NCBI GenBank assembly: GCA_902790135.1
Contig: CADAQM010000005.1
Coordinates: 100,478-164,477, forward strand
From: an uncultured Coriobacteriaceae bacterium
GTDB taxonomy: Bacteria > Actinomycetota > Coriobacteriia > Coriobacteriales > Atopobiaceae
DNA: 64,000 bases
Direction: 5' to 3'
Position 1 is the first letter of the stretch. The number at the start of each line of letters is the position of its first letter. The notes under the pieces are model-generated. The model had not been told where the DNA came from. It searched no databases and was given only the letters and a program-made list of their open reading frames with translations. The position numbers and the translations under genes are program-made. Below, one piece after another: positions 9,156 to 16,907 of this stretch.

Positions 9156-9658
9156 TGCATGTCTCCCAAGACCAGGGAGATCGGTGCGATGCGAGCGGTG
9201 GTGATGCTCACCGTCACGGGCACGCCCTCGCCTTCCAGGGAGGCGCCCTCAAGTACGACCAGATAACCCCACTCGCCAGGCATGAGCGCCTCTACGAGGT
9301 AGTCATTGGAAAGGAAGCTTTTTGTCTCGGCAGATGACAGGGGAACCTCGCTTATCCGTGCCACACGCGCCTGCTGGTTCCCGACATAGGCGGAATCGCC
9401 CTCATGCACCTGGGCCACCTGCTCGCCGTCCAGCATGCAGTACACCTTGCCGTTAAGGCTCGCGCCCGTCGTCGAGACGCTCGCAGAGACCGATCCGAAA
9501 ATGCCCCATGCCAGAAGGCCCACCGACAGGACAAAGACGGCAAACAGCACCATCCAGACGCCAGGGGTCGTAGCCCGCAGATATCGGTCAAGGTCATCGG
9601 GACTGCGCAGACGTTCGACCGCCTGCTTATTGAAGATGGAGGAACCATCGCCAGCCAT
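9152..9658 (-). CDS. Short NHLM/HlyD-type secretion (membrane-fusion) protein
   Basis: A 168-residue protein with the N-terminus typical of NHLM_micro_HlyD: 'RLRSPDDLDRYLRATTP', then one membrane anchor 'VWMVLFAVFVLSVGLLAWGI', then a beta-rich part with 'EGDSAYVGNQQARVARI'. Family members are usually near 400 residues with a coiled-coil hairpin; here the hairpin is missing, which suits a Gram-positive cell with no outer membrane to bridge. ATG 9658 follows GGAGGGG with an 8-base gap; an upstream extension has no such site. It is first of the three exporter genes. Confidence 0.82.
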   Translation of the reverse strand: MAGDGSSIFNKQAVERLRSPDDLDRYLRATTPGVWMVLFAVFVLSVGLLAWGIFGSVSASVSTTGASLNGKVYCMLDGEQVAQVHEGDSAYVGNQQARVARISEVPLSSAETKSFLSNDYLVEALMPGEWGYLVVLEGASLEGEGVPVTVSITTARIAPISLVLGDMQ

Positions 9659-9793
9659 CGGTCGTCCCCTCCTCGTAGGTTCGAATAGCTGTGCGAGATG
9701 CACTGCCCGTATTGCACGAGCATAACGCATCCGCCCGATACAGGCAGGCAGAAGTAGGCGCGAGGGCCTTTGGGCTAGACCACGAGGGCAGTT

Positions 9794-10267
9794 CTAGACG
9801 AGGCCAAGCGAGGCAAGGAAATCGTCAAAGAGACGGGCGGCCGTCGCTGCATTGCTCTTGCGACCGTAGCAGTAGAGCGTGTAGGTGCACGCCTCATGCT
9901 TGAACACAAGCGCCTTTGCCACCTGGTCGACGCCCTGCATCCGGTAGGCGAATTCGACTCCCCATGCGGTCTCGCCACAGACCGCAATCTGGTAGAGCTC
10001 GCCATCCTCGTAGCCCATGTCCTTGTACGCCTTGCGTGCCTGGGTCTGCACGCGCTTGGTCAGGCTTTTGGTATCGACCAGCTTCGAGAGCAGCGCGTTG
10101 GCCTGATGCCACTGCACGGAGATGATGACATGGTGGCGCTTGTCCCAGATGGCCCAGAGGTTCTCGCCGCCGGTGGGAAAGACCTTCTGCCTCTCCGCCT
10201 CGTCCATGACGCGGAACCCCTTGGGGTAGGACACGGACAGCCTGTCATTCAGAAGCGCCTTTGCCAT
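9794..10267 (-). CDS. Conserved protein of unknown function
   Basis: A 157-residue soluble protein with no signal peptide or membrane segment. Recognisable stretches are 'LSVSYPKGFRVMDEAERQ', 'GGENLWAIWDKRHHVIIS' and 'ARLFDDFLASLGL'. The overall feel is an alpha/beta protein of the kind that measures or binds a small ligand, but I do not recognise a family. ATG 10267 follows GAGGGGG; an upstream in-frame extension overlaps the Nudix gene and lacks a ribosome site. It starts 10 bases after the Nudix stop and ends 135 bases before the exporter operon, so it may be co-transcribed with either. Confidence 0.75.
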   Translation of the reverse strand: MAKALLNDRLSVSYPKGFRVMDEAERQKVFPTGGENLWAIWDKRHHVIISVQWHQANALLSKLVDTKSLTKRVQTQARKAYKDMGYEDGELYQIAVCGETAWGVEFAYRMQGVDQVAKALVFKHEACTYTLYCYGRKSNAATAARLFDDFLASLGLV

Positions 10268-10277
10268 GGGTACCCCC

Positions 10278-10850
10278 TCAGTCGTTTGCTGCAAACCCTG
10301 CGAGCTTGGCATTGAGCTTAGGATAGACCCGCTCCCTGAACCAAGGCTCGCTCGACCGCTCGACGGCCTCGTCGAGCCCAAACCAGGCAAGGCCGCTGTT
10401 CTCGTCGGCCTTGGCACGCAGGGTCTCGGACGGGTCGGCCTCCACGAGGAAGGTCACGTTGAGATGCAGGTGCGAGCTCACGTAAGCCCCGCGCTTGACG
10501 TGGCCGTCCACCGTAAGCACCTCGAGCGAGTAGATGTCCGGCGACACCAGCCGCACATGCGCAAGACCGCTCTCCTCACGCACCTCGCGCAGAGCGACGG
10601 CAGCTAGGTCGCGCTCCCCGTCGGCATGTCCACCCAGCCACGACCACGAGTCGTAGATGTTGTGGTAGCACATGAGCACGCTCTGACGGTCTGGCGAGAC
10701 GATCCACGCCGAGGCCGTCAGATGGCAGACCTCGTTCTCGCGCGTGTAGAGCTCCTGACCGCTCTCGAGAAGAGCCAGCAGGAGGCAGCGGTCACGCGCC
10801 TCCTGCTCGTTGAAGGGGACGTAGCGCTCGATCTGTACGTGCAGGTCCAT
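10278..10850 (-). CDS. Nudix hydrolase
   Basis: A 190-residue protein with a complete Nudix box, beginning 'GGHADGERDLAAVALREVRE' and ending ESG (about residues 93-115), fitting G-x5-E-x7-REUxEExG. The box binds the metal that helps cleave nucleoside diphosphates linked to another group. 'ENEVCHLTASAWIVSPDRQ' before it resembles Nudix proteins annotated near isopentenyl-diphosphate isomerase, but the substrate cannot be assigned. The start at 10850 lies 17 bases after the deacetylase stop, with only a weak GAGG site. Confidence 0.85.
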   Translation of the reverse strand: MDLHVQIERYVPFNEQEARDRCLLLALLESGQELYTRENEVCHLTASAWIVSPDRQSVLMCYHNIYDSWSWLGGHADGERDLAAVALREVREESGLAHVRLVSPDIYSLEVLTVDGHVKRGAYVSSHLHLNVTFLVEADPSETLRAKADENSGLAWFGLDEAVERSSEPWFRERVYPKLNAKLAGFAAND

Positions 10851-10866
10851 CGAAGCCTCGGTGAGA

Positions 10867-12126
10867 CTAGCTCTCGTAGGCGAGCAGCTCGTCGATGGTG
10901 ACCAGGCGGTAGCCTTGCGCGACCAGCTCGGGCACCGCGCGCCTGATGGCCTCGACCGTCTGCCAGCGATCGCCACCGCCGTCATGCATGAGGATCACCT
11001 GGCCAGGCTGTGCGCTCATGATGGCCGCATAGATGGCATCGGAACCCGGAAGGCGCCAGTCCTCGGTATCGACGTCCCAACCGACCTCGGCGTCCACATA
11101 GGGTGCCAGGTTGGCGATGATGTCACCGTAGTAGTTGCCGCCCGGAGCCCTGAAGACGTGCGACGGCTCCTCACCCAGCACCTCCTTGAGGGCCGCATAG
11201 CCTTGGGTGATCTCGTAGACCTGCTCGTCGGCAGACATGTAGGTGAGGTTCACGCCCTGGCCGCTGCCGCTTGCGTGGTCCCACGAGTGCGTGCAGACCT
11301 GACAGCCCAAATCGGCTTCGCGCTTGACCTGCGCGGCATAGGGAGCCACCTGGTTGCCGATGGTGAAGAAGGTGGCCTTGGCCCCGTTTGCCTCCAGCAC
11401 GTCCAGGATGGCGTCGGTCGTTTCGGGCCAGGGACCGTCGTCGAAGGTCAGTGCGATGACCTTGTCCTCCCCCACGTTGGCCGTGTAGACGCGGTAGCCC
11501 TCGTCCACGGGAGCCTTGGTCTGCTCGGTGATCTGCACGCCCGACACGTCGCCCGTGCGGACGGTGCGTTCGCCTTCCTGGCCCTTCTGGTTGACGTGCA
11601 GAGACCCGGTCCAGTAGGCGTCGGCGGTGCGCTCGCTCCCCACGGTCTCGAAGGGGATGGCCTCGGTCGTGACCGTCTCGGTCTCCACCTGGTCAGCGCC
11701 GTCTGCAATCTCGACAACCGCATCCTTGTCCAGGGCCGTCGTGGCATCGGTGGTGGCGGTCCCGTTGACCGTGGCGGCAAACGCGTCTCCGCCACCCTCC
11801 TGCGCCACGCTCCCGTCAATGGCCATGAGATTGCCCGCCGTAGGCGTGGCATAGCCGGCCTCGATGACGTCGGCAATGGTGGCACCACGGTCGACGGTGA
11901 CCGTCTGGCCATTGATCGTCACGTCGTAGCGCGGCGGATTGAGAATGAAGTACGCGGCTGCGGCAACGGCTGCGGCAATGAGCAGCGTGACGAGCAGCCC
12001 AACAAGGCAGCCGCCACGACGACGCTTGCGCGGCACCCCTCCCGCGGGAATGTACATCGGCTGACCGGATATCGTCTGAACTGGCTGCTGTGCCTGCTGC
12101 TTTGGCGCGCTATGCTTTCCTGCCAT
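10867..12126 (-). CDS. Membrane-anchored polysaccharide deacetylase (NodB domain)
   Basis: A 419-residue protein with a short basic cytoplasmic N-terminus, one membrane anchor ('GCLVGLLVTLLIAAAVAAAA'), a linker region with a small domain around 'VTINGQTVTVDRGATIADVI', and a C-terminal NodB domain. Catalytic motifs are 'ALTFDDGPWPET' (metal Asp pair), 'HSWDH' (metal histidines) and 'VILMHDGGGDRW'. Enzymes of this family remove acetyl groups from peptidoglycan or other cell-wall sugars outside the membrane. ATG 12126 follows GAGGGAG. The target polymer is not shown by the sequence. Confidence 0.9.
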   Translation of the reverse strand: MAGKHSAPKQQAQQPVQTISGQPMYIPAGGVPRKRRRGGCLVGLLVTLLIAAAVAAAAYFILNPPRYDVTINGQTVTVDRGATIADVIEAGYATPTAGNLMAIDGSVAQEGGGDAFAATVNGTATTDATTALDKDAVVEIADGADQVETETVTTEAIPFETVGSERTADAYWTGSLHVNQKGQEGERTVRTGDVSGVQITEQTKAPVDEGYRVYTANVGEDKVIALTFDDGPWPETTDAILDVLEANGAKATFFTIGNQVAPYAAQVKREADLGCQVCTHSWDHASGSGQGVNLTYMSADEQVYEITQGYAALKEVLGEEPSHVFRAPGGNYYGDIIANLAPYVDAEVGWDVDTEDWRLPGSDAIYAAIMSAQPGQVILMHDGGGDRWQTVEAIRRAVPELVAQGYRLVTIDELLAYES

Positions 12127-12174
12127 GACATCTCCCTCATCCTGGCATCTGCTTGACCTGTTACACCTTACCTG

Positions 12175-12223
12175 AAAAAACACGCGCAGCCTCGAGGTAT
12201 CAATAATCCCTCAGGGCTGCACG
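12175..12223 (-). terminator. Rho-independent terminator for the DUF697 GTPase gene
   Basis: On the minus strand CGTGCAGCCCTGAGG pairs imperfectly with CCTCGAGGCTGCGCG and is followed directly by TTTTTT (12180-12175). Confidence 0.75.
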
Positions 12224-12249
12224 TTTCGCAGATGATCGTATCACCCAGC

Positions 12250-13425
12250 CTACTCGTCGGACTCCCCGGACTTGCGGGAGAACGCGCCAACCAAAAGGCC
12301 CGCGATGTCCGCCTTCTGGTCCTTGCCGGCAGAGACGCCCGAGAGCTTGCCCAGTACCTTGGTGCCCCTGGCGATGAAGTCCTTGGAGAGACTCGACTCG
12401 AGCGCGCGCTTCACCCATTCGGTGTCGTCGAGGGTCTTCTCGCCCACATAGATCCGCTCGAAGACGCGCATCGTCGCCTCGCCTATCGCCGCGACGATGC
12501 TGCCCGCGATGGCCGCATTGATGACGCTCGCGGCCACATTGATACCTGGCACCGCCTTGAGCGCGCTGATGGCCGCCTTGGCTGCAGTGCTCACGGTTCC
12601 CACCTCGAGGATGGTGTTGAGGAGCTTCTTGGAACTGCTGCCCTTGCCGATGCCGTAGAGCGTGGCCAGGGCGTTGACCTCGGCGGTCTCGATGGGTGTG
12701 AGGATGAGTGCGTCGGAGATGGGGATGGGCACCGCTCCCACCGTCACGCCAGCGGCTGTGGATGCCGCCACGATGCTGCGTGCCACCGCGCGACGGCGCT
12801 TGAGGGTGAAGGCCTCGATATCCGTCTTGACCGCACGGACGCCCTCGGGCATGAGCTCGTCGGTCGCCTCCAGCAGCTCGGGCAGGCCCGAGGGCGGCAC
12901 GAAGGTAGTGCTGCTGAGCTGGTAGGTGTCAGCCACCACCGGTATGATGGCGCGCACGTTGCGCTTGAGGCGGCGACGGTGGTTGCAGGCCTCGCGGACG
13001 ATGGCAACGTTCTCCTCGCGCTCCAGCTCGGCGTACGACTTAGTGATGACCACGATGATGGGTACCGAGTACCACACGTCGGTAGCCCGTGCGAGTTCGC
13101 TGACCTGCTGGCGAATGAGCTTGCGCGACTTGCCCTCGATGCAATACCAGATCACGTTGATATCGTTGTCGGCGTTTCCGTCAAGCGCGTTGGTCCTAGA
13201 CCACCGCTTGACCGCCCTGACGCCTGCACGTCGAGCCAGAAAGCCGCCACTCAGGTCACCCGCATCAATGACGCGGTACGGCACCGAGAGGCTCTCATAG
13301 ACATGCACCTCGTGCGTGAGGCCCCCACCCCTCTCGTTCACGTCTGAGCCCAGAACCTTGCGGATGAGCGTCGACTTGCCCACGCCGCCGCTGCCGATCA
13401 CAAGCACGTTGCCAAAGCCTGACAT
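12250..13425 (-). CDS. P-loop GTPase with C-terminal DUF697 domain
   Basis: A 391-residue protein. Walker A is 'GSGGVGKSTL' (about residues 11-20); a DxxG-like 'DAGDLSGG' follows, and the G4 position reads 'VITKSY' rather than the usual NKxD, so nucleotide specificity is uncertain. From about residue 210 the small-residue-rich repeats 'STAAGVTVGAVPIPISDALI' and 'PGINVAASVINAAIAGSIVA' fit DUF697, which associates with membranes. ATG 13425 follows GGGGAGG. Its cellular role is unknown; DUF697 GTPases are linked to envelope or stress functions in other bacteria. Confidence 0.8.
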   Translation of the reverse strand: MSGFGNVLVIGSGGVGKSTLIRKVLGSDVNERGGGLTHEVHVYESLSVPYRVIDAGDLSGGFLARRAGVRAVKRWSRTNALDGNADNDINVIWYCIEGKSRKLIRQQVSELARATDVWYSVPIIVVITKSYAELEREENVAIVREACNHRRRLKRNVRAIIPVVADTYQLSSTTFVPPSGLPELLEATDELMPEGVRAVKTDIEAFTLKRRRAVARSIVAASTAAGVTVGAVPIPISDALILTPIETAEVNALATLYGIGKGSSSKKLLNTILEVGTVSTAAKAAISALKAVPGINVAASVINAAIAGSIVAAIGEATMRVFERIYVGEKTLDDTEWVKRALESSLSKDFIARGTKVLGKLSGVSAGKDQKADIAGLLVGAFSRKSGESDE

Positions 13426-13524
13426 GATGCCTCCCCTCGATGCACCATCGCGAGTCCGCCGGTAGTGGTATTCTTCAGACCATTATGCCCCCTGCGGGAG
13501 CTTGGGAAGAGAAGGGAGCGACGC

Positions 13525-14292
13525 GTGGGCGAACGGCAGTATCAGGACATAAACGCAGCTACGATAGACCGTTGGGTGGCCGAGGGATGGCTTTGGGGCC
13601 AGCCCGTGAGCCACGAGGAGTACCTGCGCGCCAAACGGGGCGACTGGCAGCTCGTGCTGACGCCGACCAAGCCCGTTCCCACTGCCTGGTATCCCCCGCT
13701 CAAGGGTGCCAACGTCCTGGGGCTTGCGGCGGGAGGTGGCCAACAGATGCCCATTCTCACGGCAGTGGGCGCCAACTGCACCGTGCTCGACTACGCGAGC
13801 GCGCAGATCGAGAGTGAGCGTGCCGTCGCCGCGCGCGAGGGCTACGACATAACCATCTGCCAGGCCGACATGACCAAGTCGCTTCCCTTTGACGACTCCT
13901 CGTTCGACCTGGTCATCAACCCAGTGAGCCTCTGCTACGTGCGCGAGGTGGAGCCCATCTGGCGCGAGGTCTGCCGCGTGCTGCGCCCGGGCGGGGTGCT
14001 ACTCGCCGGCCTCGACACGGGCATCAACTTTGTCGTGGATGACGAGGAGGAGCGCATCGTGCGCGGCCTGCCCTTCGACCCCATCGCCGAACCCGCGCTC
14101 ATGACCGTGCTCGAGGAGGAGGACGGTGGAGTGCAGTTCTCCCACACGCCCGGCGAGCTGCTCGGGTCGATGCTTCATGCCGGCCTCGTCATCGACGACC
14201 TCTATGACGATGTCAACGAGGAAGGTCGGCTCGGCCGCCTGGGCATTCCGTCGTTTCTCGCCGTGCGTGCCCACAAGGGAGGCGCCGCATGA
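13525..14292 (+). CDS. Class I SAM-dependent methyltransferase
   Basis: A 255-residue protein with motif I 'VLGLAAGGGQQMPILT', the acidic end of strand 2 in 'CTVLDYASAQIESER', and 'LPFDDSSFDLVINPVS' and 'EVCRVLRPGGVLLAG' as later motifs, all of the Methyltransf_11 type. GTG 13525 follows AAGGGAG with a 7-base gap; an upstream start lacks one. It overlaps the next gene by four bases (ATGA). The substrate is unknown. Homologues in anaerobic bacteria are usually annotated simply as methyltransferases. Confidence 0.88.
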   Translation: MGERQYQDINAATIDRWVAEGWLWGQPVSHEEYLRAKRGDWQLVLTPTKPVPTAWYPPLKGANVLGLAAGGGQQMPILTAVGANCTVLDYASAQIESERAVAAREGYDITICQADMTKSLPFDDSSFDLVINPVSLCYVREVEPIWREVCRVLRPGGVLLAGLDTGINFVVDDEEERIVRGLPFDPIAEPALMTVLEEEDGGVQFSHTPGELLGSMLHAGLVIDDLYDDVNEEGRLGRLGIPSFLAVRAHKGGAA

Positions 14293-14597
14293 GCTCGCAG
14301 CAGCAAGATGCGCGCGAGGCTGCGCGTGCAGACCTCATCGATGCGATAGAGCAGCTGGGCTATCCCGGGGAGTTCGGCGAGGTGATCGCCAGCCAGCTCG
14401 GCGGCGAGTGGTCGCTGCGCCACATGACCTCATACCTGCGTGGAGCAAACCCCCACTCGCCCGAGGAGATCGCTGACGAGATGCTCGCCATCCTGCAGAT
14501 GCGCGAGCGCTATGTCGAGCAGAAGATCAGCGAGCATGCAAACGCCAGTATCACGGCCTTCTACAACCGCGAGAGGGAAGAGGATGACGAGTTGTAG
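14289..14597 (+). CDS. Small hypothetical protein coupled to the methyltransferase
   Basis: A 102-residue, acidic, mainly helical protein without signal peptide, cysteine motif or membrane segment. 'RADLIDAIEQLGYPGEFGEV' and 'SPEEIADEMLAILQMRERYV' are its clearest stretches. The ATG overlaps the methyltransferase stop by four bases, so the two are translationally coupled and probably work together. I do not recognise the family. The C-terminus is strongly acidic ('REREEDDEL'). Confidence 0.75.
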   Translation: MSSQQQDAREAARADLIDAIEQLGYPGEFGEVIASQLGGEWSLRHMTSYLRGANPHSPEEIADEMLAILQMRERYVEQKISEHANASITAFYNREREEDDEL

Positions 14598-14605
14598 CCG
14601 GCGGT

Positions 14606-16693
14606 CTAGAGGCCTTCGCGCAGCGTGTCGAGCAGCGGTCCGCCCTCACCGCGACGCCAGTACATCCAGCCGTTGAGGCCCGTCACGAGTGCGCCTTGCA
14701 TGGCGAGGAAGCGCTCGTACGCCTCGGTCGGGTCGTCGAACATCTCGCCGTTGGTAAGCATGATCTTGCCGCGCGAGGTGACGGTGGCCTTGCCCGGATA
14801 GAGCGGATTCGCGCTGGCCAGCACGTCGTCCATCTCCACGAGACCAGCCTCGAAGAGGTCGGAGAAGCTGGCCTGCTCCCCTGCCGCTGCGCGACGGGAC
14901 GGACGATAGGCCCGGCAGGCCTCCTCGGGCAGGTCAGGGATGGTCCAGAGGCCGAGCGCCTCGTCCACCAGCGTCTGCGTGCGCTCACGGATCTGCTCTG
15001 GGCCCCAGGTATCGGCCTCGACAATGGCCTGTGAGATGGCCAGACGGGCATCGCCCTCGGCTCCGAGCACGCGCTCGCGCTTGTCGGCAAAGCTTGCGTC
15101 CTGCAGGTCGAAGAGCGCGGTCGTCAGGGTGAGGTTACCCAGGCTGTTGACCGTCTCCTCGAAGGCGCGCTCGGCATCCGCGCCAAGCGCCTCGGCCCAG
15201 CCCTCGTCGCTCACGGCATGGACGGGCATCACATGCTCGACCGTCCAGCTGCCCTTGCGCGGCAGGCAGCAGCCTCCCATGCCGCCCTCGAGACGCGCCA
15301 GCAGGTAGAACACGCGCGAGAACCCGAAGCAGTCGCGCGTGGCGAGCGCACGGGCAAACTCCGCGTCGGTCGGGAAGCGCCTCGGGGTGCCCGCCTCGTT
15401 GAGCAGCATCGCCTGCAGCGCCTCGGCCACGTTGCCTCCCTCGTTGCGCACGGCATCGAGACGGGCAATCAACGAGGCGGTAAAGGGCGCGAGCACGCTG
15501 GTCTCGCAGTCGCAGACCGCTCTGCGTAGGAGGTAGCTCTCGATGGTCGCCACCATGTCCAAGAACTCCTCGCGCGACAGCGCCTTGTGGTCGTAGCTGT
15601 CAAACAGGGCCAGTAGCAGCGGGTTTATCACCGGCATGTCGAGAAGCGACAGCCGATGCAGGACCTCGGCCACCTCGGCGTCGTCCACCTCGCCGGTGGT
15701 CACGCGCGCGTAGTAGCCCGCAAAGCGCTTGACCTTGAGCGAGAGGTTCTTCATGCGGTCGTTGCGGTGATAGCCATTGAACAGCACGTAGCGCTTGAAG
15801 GTCTGGTACACGTCCGCCTTGGCCATCGACTCTGGCGCGTAGGCGACGGTGAAGTAGCTGCGGATGAAGTCGTCGAAGGTCCCGCCGTAGGCATCGGCGC
15901 CCAGGATCTGCTCGATCGGACGCCAGTAGGTCTGGTACATGTCATACTGCTCGGCCACGGGATAGGCCATGAGGACGAAGTTGCGGATGAGGTCGGCCGA
16001 GGAGAGGTCTTTGCCGGTGGAGTTCATCGACTCGAAGATGGCCTGCGGGTTGTCCTGGCCCTGCGAGAGCGCGATGGAGACGACCTCCAGACGCTGCAGG
16101 CCTGCCCAGACGGACGCGACATCGCTGAGCGCTGCCACGCGACGCTCGAAGAAGGCGAGGTTCTCCATCAGACGCTCGGATGTGGTCTCCACGGGAACCG
16201 AGGAATCCTCGAGATTGTCGATGAGCGAGCGCAGCGCGGGCTGGTCGGTCTTGGAAAGCGTGAGCTTGTAGTGGTCGTCCCCGGTGCGGAAGTGGTTGGT
16301 GAGATAGCCCGAGTCCACGATCTCCTCGCGGGTGAAGGGCAGGTCGGTCTGCTCCTTGTCGACGAGGCGCGCCAGGGCGATCAGCAGAAGCGTGATGGTA
16401 GTGATGCGCTGCTGGCCATCAATGAGCAGAAGCGGCGTCACGCCCTGCTCGGACATGCTTCCGTCCTGGATGGTCACAATCGAGCCCGTGAAGTGGAAGT
16501 TCTCCCGCTGCCGGCCGCAGGCCAGGATGTCATCCCACAGTTGGAGGCACTGCTGCTCGCCCCACGAGTAGGGACGCTGATAGACCGGCACGACGAAGCG
16601 CGTGTTCATTTCGGCGATCAGGCCAAGGATGCTGCGAGAGTTTGCGTCCACGAGGACCCCCATCGAACGTGATTGCGATACGTGCGAAGGCAC
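14606..16693 (-). CDS. GmrSD-like DUF262/DUF1524 protein with C-terminal RAMA-like domain
   Basis: A 695-residue protein. The N-terminal part carries 'FVVPVYQRPYSWGEQQ' and 'LLIDGQQRITTITLLLIAL', the DUF262 (GmrS) nucleotide-handling motifs. Near residues 480-560, 'TVEHVMPVH', 'NSLGNLTLTT' and 'FADKR' fit the DUF1524 (GmrD) His-Me nuclease. The last ~85 residues ('FSDLFEAGLVEMDDVL' to 'NGWMYWRR') match RAMA/DUF4357-type domains predicted to read modified DNA. GmrSD enzymes are type IV restriction systems that cut glucosylated hydroxymethylcytosine DNA. The start (GTG 16693) is uncertain; ATG 16663 is also possible. It stands alone, with no partner methylase. Confidence 0.85.
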   Translation of the reverse strand: MPSHVSQSRSMGVLVDANSRSILGLIAEMNTRFVVPVYQRPYSWGEQQCLQLWDDILACGRQRENFHFTGSIVTIQDGSMSEQGVTPLLLIDGQQRITTITLLLIALARLVDKEQTDLPFTREEIVDSGYLTNHFRTGDDHYKLTLSKTDQPALRSLIDNLEDSSVPVETTSERLMENLAFFERRVAALSDVASVWAGLQRLEVVSIALSQGQDNPQAIFESMNSTGKDLSSADLIRNFVLMAYPVAEQYDMYQTYWRPIEQILGADAYGGTFDDFIRSYFTVAYAPESMAKADVYQTFKRYVLFNGYHRNDRMKNLSLKVKRFAGYYARVTTGEVDDAEVAEVLHRLSLLDMPVINPLLLALFDSYDHKALSREEFLDMVATIESYLLRRAVCDCETSVLAPFTASLIARLDAVRNEGGNVAEALQAMLLNEAGTPRRFPTDAEFARALATRDCFGFSRVFYLLARLEGGMGGCCLPRKGSWTVEHVMPVHAVSDEGWAEALGADAERAFEETVNSLGNLTLTTALFDLQDASFADKRERVLGAEGDARLAISQAIVEADTWGPEQIRERTQTLVDEALGLWTIPDLPEEACRAYRPSRRAAAGEQASFSDLFEAGLVEMDDVLASANPLYPGKATVTSRGKIMLTNGEMFDDPTEAYERFLAMQGALVTGLNGWMYWRRGEGGPLLDTLREGL

Positions 16694-16821
16694 GTCCCCA
16701 TCATAAAGGACAACTCACGATAAGTTAGCCAAGGCTCCACCAGCAGCCCGATGCACTTTGTCGGTGGTTTGTGGGTGGGGCAGCAATTCGATGCGGTCGT
16801 CTTGCGCATCAGAGTCACAAG

Positions 16822-16866
16822 TGGGTCGCGCCACCCCTGGTCAAGAAACCGAGATGACGCGACCCA
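16822..16866. repeat. Inverted repeat in the cysK / DUF262 intergenic region
   Basis: TGGGTCGCG (16822-16830) and CGCGACCCA (16858-16866) form a perfect 9-bp stem. It lies in a 214-base gene-free stretch (16694-16907) between two minus-strand genes, 42 bases past the cysK stop, and may act as its terminator although no long T-run follows. Confidence 0.45.
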
Positions 16867-16907
16867 TAAACTACCCTTCGTAAGCGGAGAGAAGCTGCGA
16901 AGAGGTG

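Noticed and set aside
16618..16818. Small minus-strand open frame in the cysK/DUF262 gap
   Set aside because: It overlaps the start of the DUF262 gene, lacks a ribosome site and has no recognisable domain; the region is better treated as non-coding.
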